Notes: generated by a model from the letters alone, not told the origin. 64,000 nucleotides of DNA from an uncultured Lachnospiraceae bacterium (GCA_947626435.1 CANQSB010000012.1:17704-81703); one strand, 5' to 3'. Positions 17,893 through 27,263 are shown, counted from the first letter of the stretch. Translations and numbers: made by a program.

Positions 17893-18645
17893 ATGAAGAT
17901 AGCGATATGCGATGATGAAAAGGAGATAACGCGTCATCTTGCCGAAAAAATACGCGCCCTATATCCCGAAGCGGAAATCGCCGTTTATGCGTCGGGAAAC
18001 GAGCTGCTTTCGGCTGACGATGCTTTGGACATACTGTTCCTTGACATACAGATGAACGGGAAAAATGGCATGGAAACGGCGCGCGAGCTTAGAAGACGCG
18101 GGAGAGGCACAATTATAATATTTGTGACGGTCGTGGAGGAATATGTATTTGAGGCGTTTGATGTAGGCGCGTTCAACTATCTTGTAAAGCCCTTTGACGA
18201 CGGCAGATTTATTAAGGTACTCAAAAGCGCGGTTGAGAAATATTATGAACGCGGCGTTGTTGCTGTGGAGACGGCAGAAGAACAGCAGCCTGAACCTGCC
18301 GGGTATATACTGATAAAGAAAGGCGGCACGCATATAAAAATAAAGGCAGATGACATTATATATGCAGAGATTTTCAACAGGAAAATCCTTATACACAAGA
18401 CGGACGGTGACATAGAGTATTACGGGAAAATGTCGGAGCTTGAAGGGCTGCTGTCCGAAACGGCGCATGGAGATTTTTTCAGGACGCACAGGGCATATAT
18501 AATAAATTTGAAATATGTCAAAAAATACAATGTCACTACGGTATGGCTTGAAAAAGGCACTGCGCTTATCGCCAAAAAGAATTATTCGCAGCTGGTAAAG
18601 GCGTATTTGAAATATAATCAGAGATGCAATGCGGAGCGCGGGTAA
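17893..18645 (+). CDS. LytTR-family response regulator (AgrA/LytR-like)
   Basis: The 250-residue protein has a receiver domain (residues 1-120) with acidic pocket D8/D9, phosphoacceptor D51 in LFLDIQMNGKNG, T79 and K99 in NYLVKPFDD. A C-terminal LytTR DNA-binding domain follows (about 140-245: IKKGGTHIKIKADDIIYAE, FFRTHRAYIINLKYVKKYN). These regulators bind paired direct repeats, and such a pair lies upstream of this gene, so autoregulation is likely. The cognate kinase gene starts 344 bp downstream; the gap is filled by palindromic elements rather than coding DNA. The 5' leader from the predicted promoter is about 165 nt. Confidence 0.9.
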   Translation: MKIAICDDEKEITRHLAEKIRALYPEAEIAVYASGNELLSADDALDILFLDIQMNGKNGMETARELRRRGRGTIIIFVTVVEEYVFEAFDVGAFNYLVKPFDDGRFIKVLKSAVEKYYERGVVAVETAEEQQPEPAGYILIKKGGTHIKIKADDIIYAEIFNRKILIHKTDGDIEYYGKMSELEGLLSETAHGDFFRTHRAYIINLKYVKKYNVTTVWLEKGTALIAKKNYSQLVKAYLKYNQRCNAERG

Positions 18646-18730
18646 AAATGGAAATTCCTCGGATTTTTAGGCGGAATTGACTTTATATTATGCGAGGAAC
18701 AGTGTGTGGGTAAAAAGTAGGCGATTGTGA

Positions 18731-18957
18731 ATGTGCTCTAAATCGTATGAATTTAGCCCAATATACAAAAATCGCGTTAATTAGGTTGTCACACTAAGAA
18801 ACATAAGTACAAGATATAGTATAATTTGATTTAGATATAATGCCATATTTTGTATGCTTAATCCTTATTGTGACAGCCCCGGTGGTTCTTCGTAAGGCAT
18901 CGCTTATTTTGTATATTTTGACTAAATTTTAATTGCCGAATAGAGTTTCGCAAATGC
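18731..18957. repeat. Palindromic element family A, copy 2, with a family B element nested inside
   Basis: The left arm (about 18731-18775, GAATTTAGCCCAATATACAA) is complementary to the right arm (18900-18957, GTATATTTTGACTAAATTTT), forming family A. Between the arms lies a full 95-bp family B element (18784-18878). The whole stands between the response regulator and its kinase, which would otherwise be adjacent. The right arm ends about 30 bp before the kinase start. Confidence 0.65.
18784..18878. repeat. Short palindromic element, family B copy 2 (95 bp)
   Basis: It has exactly the same length as copy 1 and is alignable throughout: GGTTGTCACACTAAGAAACA at the left, TGCTTAATCCTTATTGTGAC then AGCC at the right. 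The differences are mostly transitions, several of them paired on both arms, as expected for a conserved hairpin. Confidence 0.8.
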
Positions 18958-18989
18958 ATGTGGATAAAAAAGCGACAGGGAGGTGTAGT

Positions 18990-20381
18990 GTGGAAAAGCT
19001 TGACATATATTATGAAATAATTGTGGCGGCGGGTAATTTTTTGTCGAGGCTGATTGAGGCGTACTGTTATTGTTACCTGATAAAGCCTTACATGAGGAAT
19101 AAAGGGCGGATATGGACAGTCGGCGCGGCATATGCGGCTGTAATGTATGCGCTTAAATATATGCCGTATTATATTCCAAATTTCTGCGCATATTTTATCG
19201 GCGTGGCGGCGGGCTTTGCCGTTATGCTGCTGCTTGATCGTAAAGGCGGGCTGAAAATTTACCAGAAAATATTTCTGTCCTGCTCATTTTTCCTGACACG
19301 CTGGCTTGCGCTTGCCATGCGCTGGACCACATATGAATTTATAAATGAGCTTTTGATTAAGCTGGTTGATACTGACAAAAATATGACAGTATATGATGAT
19401 TTTGCGATTTTTGTCTGCAATTCAATCATAGATATTCCGCTGGATTTTATATTTGTATTTTCGGCAGTGTGGATTATAAGAAAGGCATACGCCGACGGGG
19501 ACGAAGACCTTACAAGGGCTGAGTTTGTGATGCTTTCAATACCCATGATATCATTTGCGCTGAATTATAATGTCAAAAAATTTTATGAGGGCAGGTATCT
19601 GGCGGATGCCAGGGATAAAGACACATTCATGTTGTATAGAGGGCATAATTTTGAGTTTTTTGTCTACTATGCCTTTATGTTTGCGGCAATTCCCGCCATT
19701 ATTATGATGTACCGAAAAATCAAGCAGGCGCAGAAGAAGGAGCTTGAAAACGAGCGCTATGTCGGGCAGTTGGAAAGCATAAAACGCCATATAAGCGAGG
19801 TGGAGGCGCTTTACGATGATATACGCGGTCTAAAGCATGACATAGGAAATCACATAATGACATTGGAGTGCCTGTATGATAAAAAGGATTATGAGGAAGC
19901 GCAGCTTTATCTGGGAAAGCTGAAGGAGAGCTTTGACAAATCATCTGCGGAGATTAAGAGCGGAAATCCCGTCACTGACGTTATACTGACGCAGGGATTG
20001 AAGCACGCTAGAGAGATCAGTGCTGAGTTTGGGTGCGATTTTCATTATTCAGATGAAATAGATGCTTTTGATTTGAGCATAATTCTCAACAACGCCCTTG
20101 ACAACGCACTTTCTGCGGCGGCGGAATGTGATCAGCCGTATGTTAAAATAGCGTCTTACCGCAGGGGAAATTCTTATATGATTGAGGTAAAAAACAGCTT
20201 TAACGGGAGCATTGCATATAATGAAACAACGGGACTGCCGCAGACGACAAAGGCGGATAAAAGACGCCATGGCTTTGGGCTTGAAAGCATAAGAAAAACA
20301 GCGCGGAAATATTATGGTGATATTGATATTTCCACGAAAGACGGCGAATTTACGCTGTGCGTGCTGCTGATGACGCAGTGA
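18990..20381 (+). CDS. Sensor histidine kinase, GHKL / AgrC-like (HPK10)
   Basis: A GTG start at 18990 is chosen: GGGAGGTG lies 5-6 bases before it, while the open frame further up begins inside a repeat arm. The 463-residue protein has about six N-terminal membrane segments (to about residue 225), a linker helix, the phosphorylated H283 in IRGLKHDIGNH, the N-box NNALDNALSAAAE and a G-box HGFGLESI. This is the AgrC-type layout that senses peptides or envelope signals and phosphorylates a LytTR regulator. No AgrD/AgrB-type peptide genes adjoin it, so the signal is unknown. Confidence 0.88.
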   Translation: MEKLDIYYEIIVAAGNFLSRLIEAYCYCYLIKPYMRNKGRIWTVGAAYAAVMYALKYMPYYIPNFCAYFIGVAAGFAVMLLLDRKGGLKIYQKIFLSCSFFLTRWLALAMRWTTYEFINELLIKLVDTDKNMTVYDDFAIFVCNSIIDIPLDFIFVFSAVWIIRKAYADGDEDLTRAEFVMLSIPMISFALNYNVKKFYEGRYLADARDKDTFMLYRGHNFEFFVYYAFMFAAIPAIIMMYRKIKQAQKKELENERYVGQLESIKRHISEVEALYDDIRGLKHDIGNHIMTLECLYDKKDYEEAQLYLGKLKESFDKSSAEIKSGNPVTDVILTQGLKHAREISAEFGCDFHYSDEIDAFDLSIILNNALDNALSAAAECDQPYVKIASYRRGNSYMIEVKNSFNGSIAYNETTGLPQTTKADKRRHGFGLESIRKTARKYYGDIDISTKDGEFTLCVLLMTQ

Positions 20382-20763
20382 TTTATTTATCTTTCTTGTA
20401 AATATGATTTTTGATAAATTTGGCAATTGGCGGAGCTGCTGTTTCATATTGCGCATTATGTTATTCGCGAAATATGGGGAATGTGGCGCAAGTTAGCGGG
20501 GCTGCTGTTTCATAATGCATGTTATGTTGGCGGCACAGGAATTTACTTTACAACAAAAAATGGGCGTTTCACAACATTTTGATTATTTGGCGTGGAAAAA
20601 GTCCGATATAAAATTTGACAGGTTTGTTGTATAAATTTATATTGCGCTGAGTTTTGTTTTGAATGGTGGAGGGCAATGTCGCCGGAGGCGGCTTTAAGCG
20701 GTCAAAGGTCAGACATCGTCAGGCGGCTTGTGAAAAATAAAACAGCGCGGAACGGAGGTAAAA
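20382..20763 (+). other. Spacer with tandem short repeats before the FlxA-like gene
   Basis: Besides the LytTR boxes and promoter (20546-20614), it contains a near-duplicate of about 35 bp: GGCGGAGCTGCTGTTTCATA near 20428 and GCGGGGCTGCTGTTTCATAA near 20497, each followed by TGC(g/a)(c/t)(a/g)TTATGTT. No open frame with a ribosome binding site is seen until 20764. Confidence 0.5.
20546..20614 (+). promoter_or_regulatory. LytTR-type direct repeats and promoter of the FlxA-like gene
   Basis: CTTTACAAC (20546-20554) and TTTCACAAC (20567-20575) are spaced 21 bp start to start with AAAAAATGGGCG between them. CCGATATAAAAT follows 29 bp later (20603-20614). The arrangement copies that upstream of the response regulator gene (boxes, spacing, intervening GGGCG and CCGATATAA), so both promoters are probably targets of the same regulator. 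Confidence 0.68.
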
Positions 20764-21621
20764 ATGAATATAAATGCGGTAAACGGCGCAGGCACGCAGC
20801 AGAGCCCGATAAAACCTGCTTCATCTGATGATGCGTTGAGCAAAAGCATCAAGGAACAGATAATGCGTGTGCAGAAACAGCTCCAAGAGCTCGGTCAGGA
20901 CAAAGAAATGCCGATGGAGCAGAAAATGGAAAAACGCAAGGAGCTTCAGCAGCAGATTACTGATTTGAACAATCAGCTAAGGCAGCACCAGATTGAGCTT
21001 AGGAAAGAAAAGCAGCAGGAGAAAGCGGAGGCGGCAAAAGCAAAGCAGGACGGAAAACAGGCGGCGGATGAGGCGGACAAACAGGCGACACAGGCAATGC
21101 TCTCAGCGGACAGCTCGCTAAAACAGGCAAAAATACAAGGCAATGCGGCGACGGCAGCGGAAGACAGGGCGAACATAGTCAAGGCTGAATTGAAGACGGC
21201 AAAGGGTGACAAAGTGATTGCCGCAAAACAGCAGGAAATAGCGGAGCTTGAACAGACGGCGCAAAATGCCAAGAACGCGCAGGCGCAGAGCATAGGCGAG
21301 GCGAATAGGGCGGTTGAGGCTGTGAAGGATAATAGCGCTGCTGACAACTCAAAGGAGTCATCGGATGCGCAGGAAGCAGGAAATACGCAGAAAACGAAAA
21401 ATGCTCAAGGGGCGGAGAATGTTCAGGAATCAGAGAATATTCAGAAATCAGAGAATGAGCAGAATACGCAGGACATTTATAACACAGGCAGCAGCGCGGA
21501 CAAAGAAGCGGCAATGGCGGGAAATGTTGCAAAATCACCCAATCCTACGCCGAAGATGTATACGGGCGACGGAAAGCCTGTAGAGGAAGAAAACGAGCCC
21601 ACACTATCAACCAGAATATAG
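20764..21621 (+). CDS. FlxA-like coiled-coil protein
   Basis: The 285-residue protein has no signal peptide or membrane segment. Residues 25-85 (SIKEQIMRVQKQLQELGQD, EMPMEQKMEKRKELQQQITD, LNNQLRQHQIELRKEK) match the FlxA-like family, short coiled coils of unknown function. Residues 86-190 are Ala/Lys/Gln-rich and predicted helical. Residues 190-245 are a low-complexity tract with repeated NxQxxEN units. Ribosome binding site GGAGG precedes the ATG. It is the only gene beside the two-component system that has the same promoter layout and is therefore its probable target. It lies downstream of the kinase in the same direction. The actual role is not known. Confidence 0.6.
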   Translation: MNINAVNGAGTQQSPIKPASSDDALSKSIKEQIMRVQKQLQELGQDKEMPMEQKMEKRKELQQQITDLNNQLRQHQIELRKEKQQEKAEAAKAKQDGKQAADEADKQATQAMLSADSSLKQAKIQGNAATAAEDRANIVKAELKTAKGDKVIAAKQQEIAELEQTAQNAKNAQAQSIGEANRAVEAVKDNSAADNSKESSDAQEAGNTQKTKNAQGAENVQESENIQKSENEQNTQDIYNTGSSADKEAAMAGNVAKSPNPTPKMYTGDGKPVEEENEPTLSTRI

Positions 21622-22054
21622 TGTCGGAAAAGATTTTAATACATAGCAGTGAGAGATTTCTAAAAATAGCGACCATAAAAACATAAAATCTTTTATAAAT
21701 ACTGATGTGCATGATAGTGGCTGTCACGCTAAGAAACGCAGACGCAAGATATATAGTAAACGACATAAAAATTTCTCTTTTTACTTGAATATGCTGATTT
21801 AATCATATAGAATTGTAAACAGGCAGAATAAAAAAATTTATTTTGCTTACAATAGTGTCATATGATTTAAATACAATACTATATTTTGTTTGCTTAATCC
21901 TTATTGCGACAGCCCTAATCAGCACAATAAAATGCCGCAAACCTTAAACAAAAGAGAGTGTTTTTAATACGGCTAAAAAACCCCCTATAGAAAAGCTTAG
22001 AGGCTTTAAAGCATACAATAAATTCAATAATGCTTTTAAGTGCGGCAAAAAACT
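21622..22054. other. Spacer between FlxA-like and AraC genes
   Basis: It contains the expanded family B element (21719-21914). A short AT-rich tract with the CCCCTATAG...CTTTAAAG-like region (21980-22015) follows it. Both genes end here (convergent), so the element may serve as a bidirectional stop. No coding frame is supported. Confidence 0.5.
21719..21914. repeat. Short palindromic element, family B copy 3, carrying a 101-bp insertion
   Basis: The ends GGCTGTCACGCTAAGAAACG and TTGCTTAATCCTTATTGCGA (plus CAGCC) match copies 1 and 2, but the centre is about 101 bp longer. The extra DNA is AT-rich and includes GTAAACGACATAAA on one side and TTGCTTACAATAGTGTC on the other, itself partly palindromic, so a further small element may have inserted. 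Confidence 0.65.
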
Positions 22055-23290
22055 TTATGGGAAAGATGTGATGCGGTTTCGGTACTCTGTTGGCGTCTGA
22101 CCTATGATTTTTTTAAAAATTCTGGTAAAATAATTCACATCCAATATTCCACAGTACTGTGCAATCGTTTGTATCTGCAGGTTTGTCGTGTTTAGCAGAA
22201 ATACCCCGTATTCCACTCTTTTTCTGTTCACATATTCAGTAAGCGAACTCCCCATTTCCTTTTTAAACAGGCTTGATAAGTAGCTGGCGTTGACATTGAG
22301 TAAATCCGCCTGGGTTTTTAAGCTTAGATCGGCAGTCAAATCCGAGTCGATGCGCACGATGACCTTTTGCACGAGGAGGGAAAATTTTTTCATGGAGTAA
22401 TTGTTGACAAGCAGGCAGTATTTACGCGCCATTTCCCGTCCGAGGCGGTAGATTTCATTGTCGGAGCGCGCATCCTCGATTGCCTTTGCAAAACGCGAGG
22501 AGAGACTGTCAATGTGTATTGGATGGACATTTCCTGTTTCCGCCGCTTTCCTCATAAGCGTATTGGCGATAATGGCATAATTTTTAAGATCATGGAGCTG
22601 GTTTAAAGTCCGCTTTTCCAGATAGGCGTGGGCAAAGGCGTTCATCAGAATCTCCGCCTTGTAGGTCTGTCCATGGGAAACGGCGTAGAGAAGACGGTTT
22701 TCTGATTCGTAGCGCTTTTCGAGAGCTTTCATATTGGAAACAGGCTCCTCGTGAGCCGGATTGTCAGCGGGCGCGTTCATGAGGTCCGCGGGAAAGAGCG
22801 AGGAGCGGTCGATTTCCTGTATGGAAAACTGTTCGTTTCCACCCCAGAGCTGCTCTCCCAAGGTGTGGATGAGGGTAAAAAGCTCCGATTCCTGTCGGAT
22901 GATGGGAACGATGGTGTAAATTTTCTCAAATTTGCCAATCAGGCTGCGGGACAACGAGCAGCGATCGATGATGTTTAAAATATCGTTTTGGGAGATTGCT
23001 TCAGCGGTAAAAGGGCCAACTAAGACATAGCCTGCGGAGTCGTCCGGCACATTGAAAAAGTAATATTGGCATAAAAACTGATCGCGTATTCGGTAAATAG
23101 TATTGGGATTACATTGGCGGATAAAGGTCTGGAAATGCCTGCCATAGTCTATGTCCGAATTGCTCAGGCGCCGGAAGCCTAAATCCGGCTCCGCGTCAGT
23201 GAAACGATAGGGCGGAGCCGCAATGTAACAGGGAATATTAAAATTTTTGAGAAGCTTGGTGAAAAAGGACAGTTCCGCCTGATGCTGCAT
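22055..23290 (-). CDS. AraC-family transcriptional regulator of the glucuronide cluster
   Basis: The 411-residue protein has an N-terminal sensory region of about 290 residues and a C-terminal AraC pair of helix-turn-helix units (ADLLNVNASYLSSLFKKEMG, TIAQYCGILDVNYFTRIFKK, GQTPTEYRN). It starts at 23290 behind GAGG. It is divergent from the symporter-GH2-uxuA-SDR operon with 292 bp between them, the classic place for a local activator. The N-terminal part has a PAS-like or GGDEF-like length but I could not name the domain. The effector is unknown; a uronide or mannonate is expected from context. Confidence 0.85.
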   Translation of the reverse strand: MQHQAELSFFTKLLKNFNIPCYIAAPPYRFTDAEPDLGFRRLSNSDIDYGRHFQTFIRQCNPNTIYRIRDQFLCQYYFFNVPDDSAGYVLVGPFTAEAISQNDILNIIDRCSLSRSLIGKFEKIYTIVPIIRQESELFTLIHTLGEQLWGGNEQFSIQEIDRSSLFPADLMNAPADNPAHEEPVSNMKALEKRYESENRLLYAVSHGQTYKAEILMNAFAHAYLEKRTLNQLHDLKNYAIIANTLMRKAAETGNVHPIHIDSLSSRFAKAIEDARSDNEIYRLGREMARKYCLLVNNYSMKKFSLLVQKVIVRIDSDLTADLSLKTQADLLNVNASYLSSLFKKEMGSSLTEYVNRKRVEYGVFLLNTTNLQIQTIAQYCGILDVNYFTRIFKKIIGQTPTEYRNRITSFP

Positions 23291-23582
23291 GGCAATTTCC
23301 TCTCTTTCCGCAATTGAGTAAGCGCTGTTTTTTGTATAAATATAAGTCCATTATCATACGATTTTTTTAAAAAGTCAACAAAAAGGAAAAAATTGTGCGG
23401 ATATTGCAGGAATCTGTGCTCACACAAAAGTAAAAAAAGCATTAAAATTGAGTTAGAGTGAAAAATATAGAGGAGAGGAGGAGAGGATGGGAAAGGCGTG
23501 TTTACGAGGCACGCAGAAGAAAAGGATACTTTGACGGTGGTTGTACTGTAATTATTTTTTCGGAAGAAAAGGAGGAAAGAAC

Positions 23583-24971
23583 ATGGCAGTAGGAAATGCA
23601 AAAACTACAGAACCTTTTGGCATGAAGGACAAACTGGGCTATATGTTTGGTGATTTCGGCAATGATTTTACTTTCATTTTATCGTCCAGCTTCATGCTCA
23701 AGTTCTATACGGATGTAATGGGAATCGGAGCGGGTGTCGTAGGTTTTCTGATGATGGCGGCTCGTTTTGTGGATGCAGTGACAGATGTCACGATGGGGCA
23801 GATAGTTGATCGCTCTAAACCGACGAAGGATGGGAAATTCCGCCCATGGATCAAGCGTATGTGCGGACCTGTGGCAATCGCTTCATTTTTGATTTACCAG
23901 TCGGCGTTTGCGGGCATGGCATATGGGTTTAAGGTGTTCTGGATGGTTGTGACATATATTTTGTGGGGTTCTATTTTTTATACCTCCATCAATATACCGT
24001 ATGGATCGATGGCTTCCGCTATTTCTGCCGACCCGAAAGACCGCGCGGAGCTCTCTACATGGAGAACGATCGGCGCGACGCTGGCAGGTCTTGTGATTGG
24101 GGCGGGGACACCGCTGGTGGCTTATGAAGTCGTGGAAGGGAATACAGTTCTTTCCGGTTCCCGTATGACTATAATCGCGGGCGTATTTTCAGTATGTGCA
24201 ATCATATGCTATCTGCTGTGCTTCAACCTGGTGCGCGAACGCGTCGAGGTTCCGGCGAACAATCAGAAGCTTGAGGTCGGCAAGCTGTTAAAGGGGATTT
24301 TCACAAACCGCTCTCTGCTTGGCATTATCGCTGCGGCAATCCTGCTGCTTTTAGGGATGCTGGGTATGCAGGGCATGGCGGGCTATGTATTCCCGAATTA
24401 TTATGGCTCCGCGGGCGCACAGTCGGCATCAGCCATGACAGGTACTATAGCGATGTTGGTGATTTGTGCCCCATTTGCATCGAAACTGTCAGCTAAGTTT
24501 GGCAAGAAGGAGCTCTCAGTCGTCTCATGTGCGTTCGGGGCAGTGGTGTATCTTGTCTGTCTGATTGTACGGCCGCAGAATCCTTGGGTTTTTGTAGGTT
24601 TTTATACGCTGGCATATATTGGACTTGGATTTTTCAATACGGTGATTTGGGCGATGATTACGGATGTAATTGACGATTCTGAAGTGAGGAACGGAGTCCG
24701 CGAGGACGGCACGATTTATTCGGTGTATTCCTTTGCGAGAAAGCTGGGACAGGCGTTTTCATCCGGCATGATTGGCGCGCTTTTGGCAATGATTGGATAT
24801 ACGCAGGAGACCGCGTTTGACCCGAATGTGACGGCAAGCATTTTTAATCTGTCCTGCATCATTCCGGCAATCGGGCTTGGAGCGGTTGCGCTGGCATTGC
24901 TCTTTATTTATCCATTGAATAAGAAGAAAGTGGAGGAGAATGTCGCGGAGTTAAAGAGGCGTCATAAATAA
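23583..24971 (+). CDS. GPH-family glycoside/hexuronide:cation symporter
   Basis: The start at 23583 follows AAGGAGGAAAGA; an upstream ATG at 23541 has no good site. The 462-residue protein has about 12 hydrophobic segments and GPH-type loops, notably DAVTDVTMGQIVDRSKPTKD after segment 2 and WAMITDVIDDSEVRNG late in the chain. GPH transporters import melibiose, xylosides or glucuronides with Na+ or H+. With the uronate enzymes downstream the substrate is most likely a beta-glucuronide. The first gene of a four-gene operon opposite the AraC regulator. Confidence 0.88.
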   Translation: MAVGNAKTTEPFGMKDKLGYMFGDFGNDFTFILSSSFMLKFYTDVMGIGAGVVGFLMMAARFVDAVTDVTMGQIVDRSKPTKDGKFRPWIKRMCGPVAIASFLIYQSAFAGMAYGFKVFWMVVTYILWGSIFYTSINIPYGSMASAISADPKDRAELSTWRTIGATLAGLVIGAGTPLVAYEVVEGNTVLSGSRMTIIAGVFSVCAIICYLLCFNLVRERVEVPANNQKLEVGKLLKGIFTNRSLLGIIAAAILLLLGMLGMQGMAGYVFPNYYGSAGAQSASAMTGTIAMLVICAPFASKLSAKFGKKELSVVSCAFGAVVYLVCLIVRPQNPWVFVGFYTLAYIGLGFFNTVIWAMITDVIDDSEVRNGVREDGTIYSVYSFARKLGQAFSSGMIGALLAMIGYTQETAFDPNVTASIFNLSCIIPAIGLGAVALALLFIYPLNKKKVEENVAELKRRHK

Positions 24972-24998
24972 ATTTGAAAAGAAGGAAGGAGAAGGCTT

Positions 24999-27263
24999 AT
25001 GCGAAATATCATCAATCTGAACGAGGACTGGCGGTTTATCAAGGATTCAAAGCTTCCGGAGAAGTTTCCCGACGACTGGTGCAGGGTTAATCTGCCGCAT
25101 ACATGGAATGCGGTGGACGGTCACGACGGCAACGGAAGCTACGACCGTGGGACATACTTGTATGCAAAAAGCTTTGTGACGCCAAAGCAGCCGCTTGGAG
25201 GCGGGAGAGTGTACGTAGAGGTTCTGGCGGCGGGACAGCAGGCGACGGTCTATGTGAATGGGACAAAGGTGACTTATCACGAGGGCGGATATTCCGCGTT
25301 CCGCGCGGACATTACGGATTTGTGCAGGGAGAATGAGGATAATCTGCTCGTGATTGCCTGCAGCAATGAATATAAGGACAGCGTCTATCCGCAGTCTGCT
25401 GATTTTACCTTTTATGGAGGTCTGTACCGCGGAGTGAACTTAATCAGCGTTCCAGACACGCATTTTGATTTGGACTACTATGGAGGTCCCGGACTTATGG
25501 TTACGCCGAAACCTTGCGATGACGGCGGGGCGACATTTGAACTGGCGTCATGGGTGACAAATCCGAATGAGAATTTTACGGTTATGTATTCAATCAGTGA
25601 TGAGGAGGGCGAGGAGGTCGCGTCCGCTGTGCGTCCTGCGGATGACCCGAAGGTGACGGTTTATGTGCCCGATGCGAAAAGATGGGGGATTGACAATCCA
25701 TATCTGTATCATGTGACGGCAACGCTGCAGCGCCGCAATGAGGCATACGATGAAGTAGAGGCATCAGTCGGAGTGAGAAGCTTTTCATGCGATCCGCAGA
25801 AAGGGTTTATCTTAAATGGGGTGGAAACGCCGCTGCGTGGTGTGAGCCGCCATCAGGACCGCCTCTATCAGGGAAATGCGCTCACGATAGACGATCACTA
25901 TGAGGATGCGGAGATCATCAAAGAGCTTGGCGCGAACACAATACGCTTGGCGCATTACCAACATTCGCAGGATTTTTATGACGCATGTGATGAGCTGGGC
26001 TTCATCGTCTGGGCGGAAATTCCGTTTATCAGCGTGTTCAATAAAGATCCGGAGGCGCATCAGAACTGCATCAGCCAGATGAAGGAGCTGATTATTCAGA
26101 GCTATAATCATCCATCCATTTGTTTCTGGGGCATATCAAACGAGATTTTGATTGGAGGCATTTCAGACCAGCTTGTAGAGAACCACAAAGAACTGAATGC
26201 GCTCTGCAAGGAGCTTGACCCTACCAGACTTACCACGATTGCCCATGTGTCGATGACGCCAATCGACAGCCCGCTGCATGGTATTACGGATGTAGAGAGC
26301 TACAACCACTATTTTGGCTGGTATGGCGGCAAAATGGAGGACAATGGACCATGGATGGACAATTTCCACAAGGTGCATCCGGAGATTTGCTTAGGACTTT
26401 CGGAGTACGGCTGCGAGGGCATCATCACTTACCATGGACCCAATCCTGCGTGCAAGGATTACAGTGAGGAATATCAGGCATTGTATCATGAGCACATGGC
26501 GAAGATGCTTTCCGAGCGTCCATGGATATGGTCAAGCCATGTGTGGAATATGTTTGACTTCGGCTGTGCGGCGCGTGACGAGGGTGGAGTTAAAGGCAGA
26601 AACAACAAAGGTCTGGTGACGATGGACCGCAGGACGAAAAAGGACAGCTATTATGTTTATCAGGCATACTGGACAAAGGAGCCGATGGTTCATGTGTGCG
26701 GCAGACGCTATGCGCAGCGCGCAGGGGAGACAACCCAAATTCGCGTCTACTCCAACCAGCCTACGGTTACGCTGTATCTGAACGGTGAGAAAGCCGGGGA
26801 ACAGACGGCGGAAAAGGTGTTTGTATTTGAAGTGTCATTAAAGGACGGTTTTAATACAGTACTTGCGCAGGCGGGCGGCGTAAAAGACAGCATCACGCTG
26901 GAAAAGGTCGAGAAGGAGCCTTCCATTTATGTGCTGCCGGAGGTGAATGAGCGCGCTGAGGGCGTTGCCAACTGGTTTAAGCTGGTAGGAGATCTGGACT
27001 TAAAGGCGCCGATGGAATTCCCGGATGGGAAATACAGCGTAAGGGACACTATGGAGGAGATAGCAAACTCTCCCGAGGCTGTCAAAATCGTGGCGGATGC
27101 GATTAAGCTGACAATGAATATGAAACTTGTGCCGGGAGAGGGCATGTGGGATATGATGAAGTCGATGTCCCTTGAGAAAATGATGGAAATGGCAGGCTCG
27201 ATGGCGCCGGAGGGATTCCTGGAGAGCATAAACGCGCAGCTTGTTAAAATAGACAAGGTATAG
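24999..27263 (+). CDS. Glycoside hydrolase family 2, probable beta-glucuronidase
   Basis: The 754-residue enzyme has the three GH2 core domains: jelly-roll (DRGTYLYAKSF, YVNGTKVTYHEGGYSAF), immunoglobulin-like (GVRSFSCDPQKGFILNG) and TIM barrel. E382 in WGISNEILIGG is the acid/base and E469 in GLSEYGCEG the nucleophile. N535-x-K537 in GRNNKGLVTMDR lines up with the N-x-K pair that contacts the glucuronate carboxylate in E. coli GusA. There is no signal peptide, so it is cytoplasmic. A further C-terminal region (about 590-754) is an Ig-like strand set plus a Met-rich helix block (MKSMSLEKMMEMAG) not found in the minimal enzyme. Beta-galactosidase is the alternative, made less likely by N-x-K and the neighbours. 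Confidence 0.82.
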   Translation: MRNIINLNEDWRFIKDSKLPEKFPDDWCRVNLPHTWNAVDGHDGNGSYDRGTYLYAKSFVTPKQPLGGGRVYVEVLAAGQQATVYVNGTKVTYHEGGYSAFRADITDLCRENEDNLLVIACSNEYKDSVYPQSADFTFYGGLYRGVNLISVPDTHFDLDYYGGPGLMVTPKPCDDGGATFELASWVTNPNENFTVMYSISDEEGEEVASAVRPADDPKVTVYVPDAKRWGIDNPYLYHVTATLQRRNEAYDEVEASVGVRSFSCDPQKGFILNGVETPLRGVSRHQDRLYQGNALTIDDHYEDAEIIKELGANTIRLAHYQHSQDFYDACDELGFIVWAEIPFISVFNKDPEAHQNCISQMKELIIQSYNHPSICFWGISNEILIGGISDQLVENHKELNALCKELDPTRLTTIAHVSMTPIDSPLHGITDVESYNHYFGWYGGKMEDNGPWMDNFHKVHPEICLGLSEYGCEGIITYHGPNPACKDYSEEYQALYHEHMAKMLSERPWIWSSHVWNMFDFGCAARDEGGVKGRNNKGLVTMDRRTKKDSYYVYQAYWTKEPMVHVCGRRYAQRAGETTQIRVYSNQPTVTLYLNGEKAGEQTAEKVFVFEVSLKDGFNTVLAQAGGVKDSITLEKVEKEPSIYVLPEVNERAEGVANWFKLVGDLDLKAPMEFPDGKYSVRDTMEEIANSPEAVKIVADAIKLTMNMKLVPGEGMWDMMKSMSLEKMMEMAGSMAPEGFLESINAQLVKIDKV

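Noticed and set aside
21179..21538. Long reading frames on the strand opposite the FlxA-like gene
   Set aside because: They are shadows of a low-complexity Ala/Gln/Glu gene: high Cys/Pro/Ser composition, no ribosome binding site and no family resemblance.
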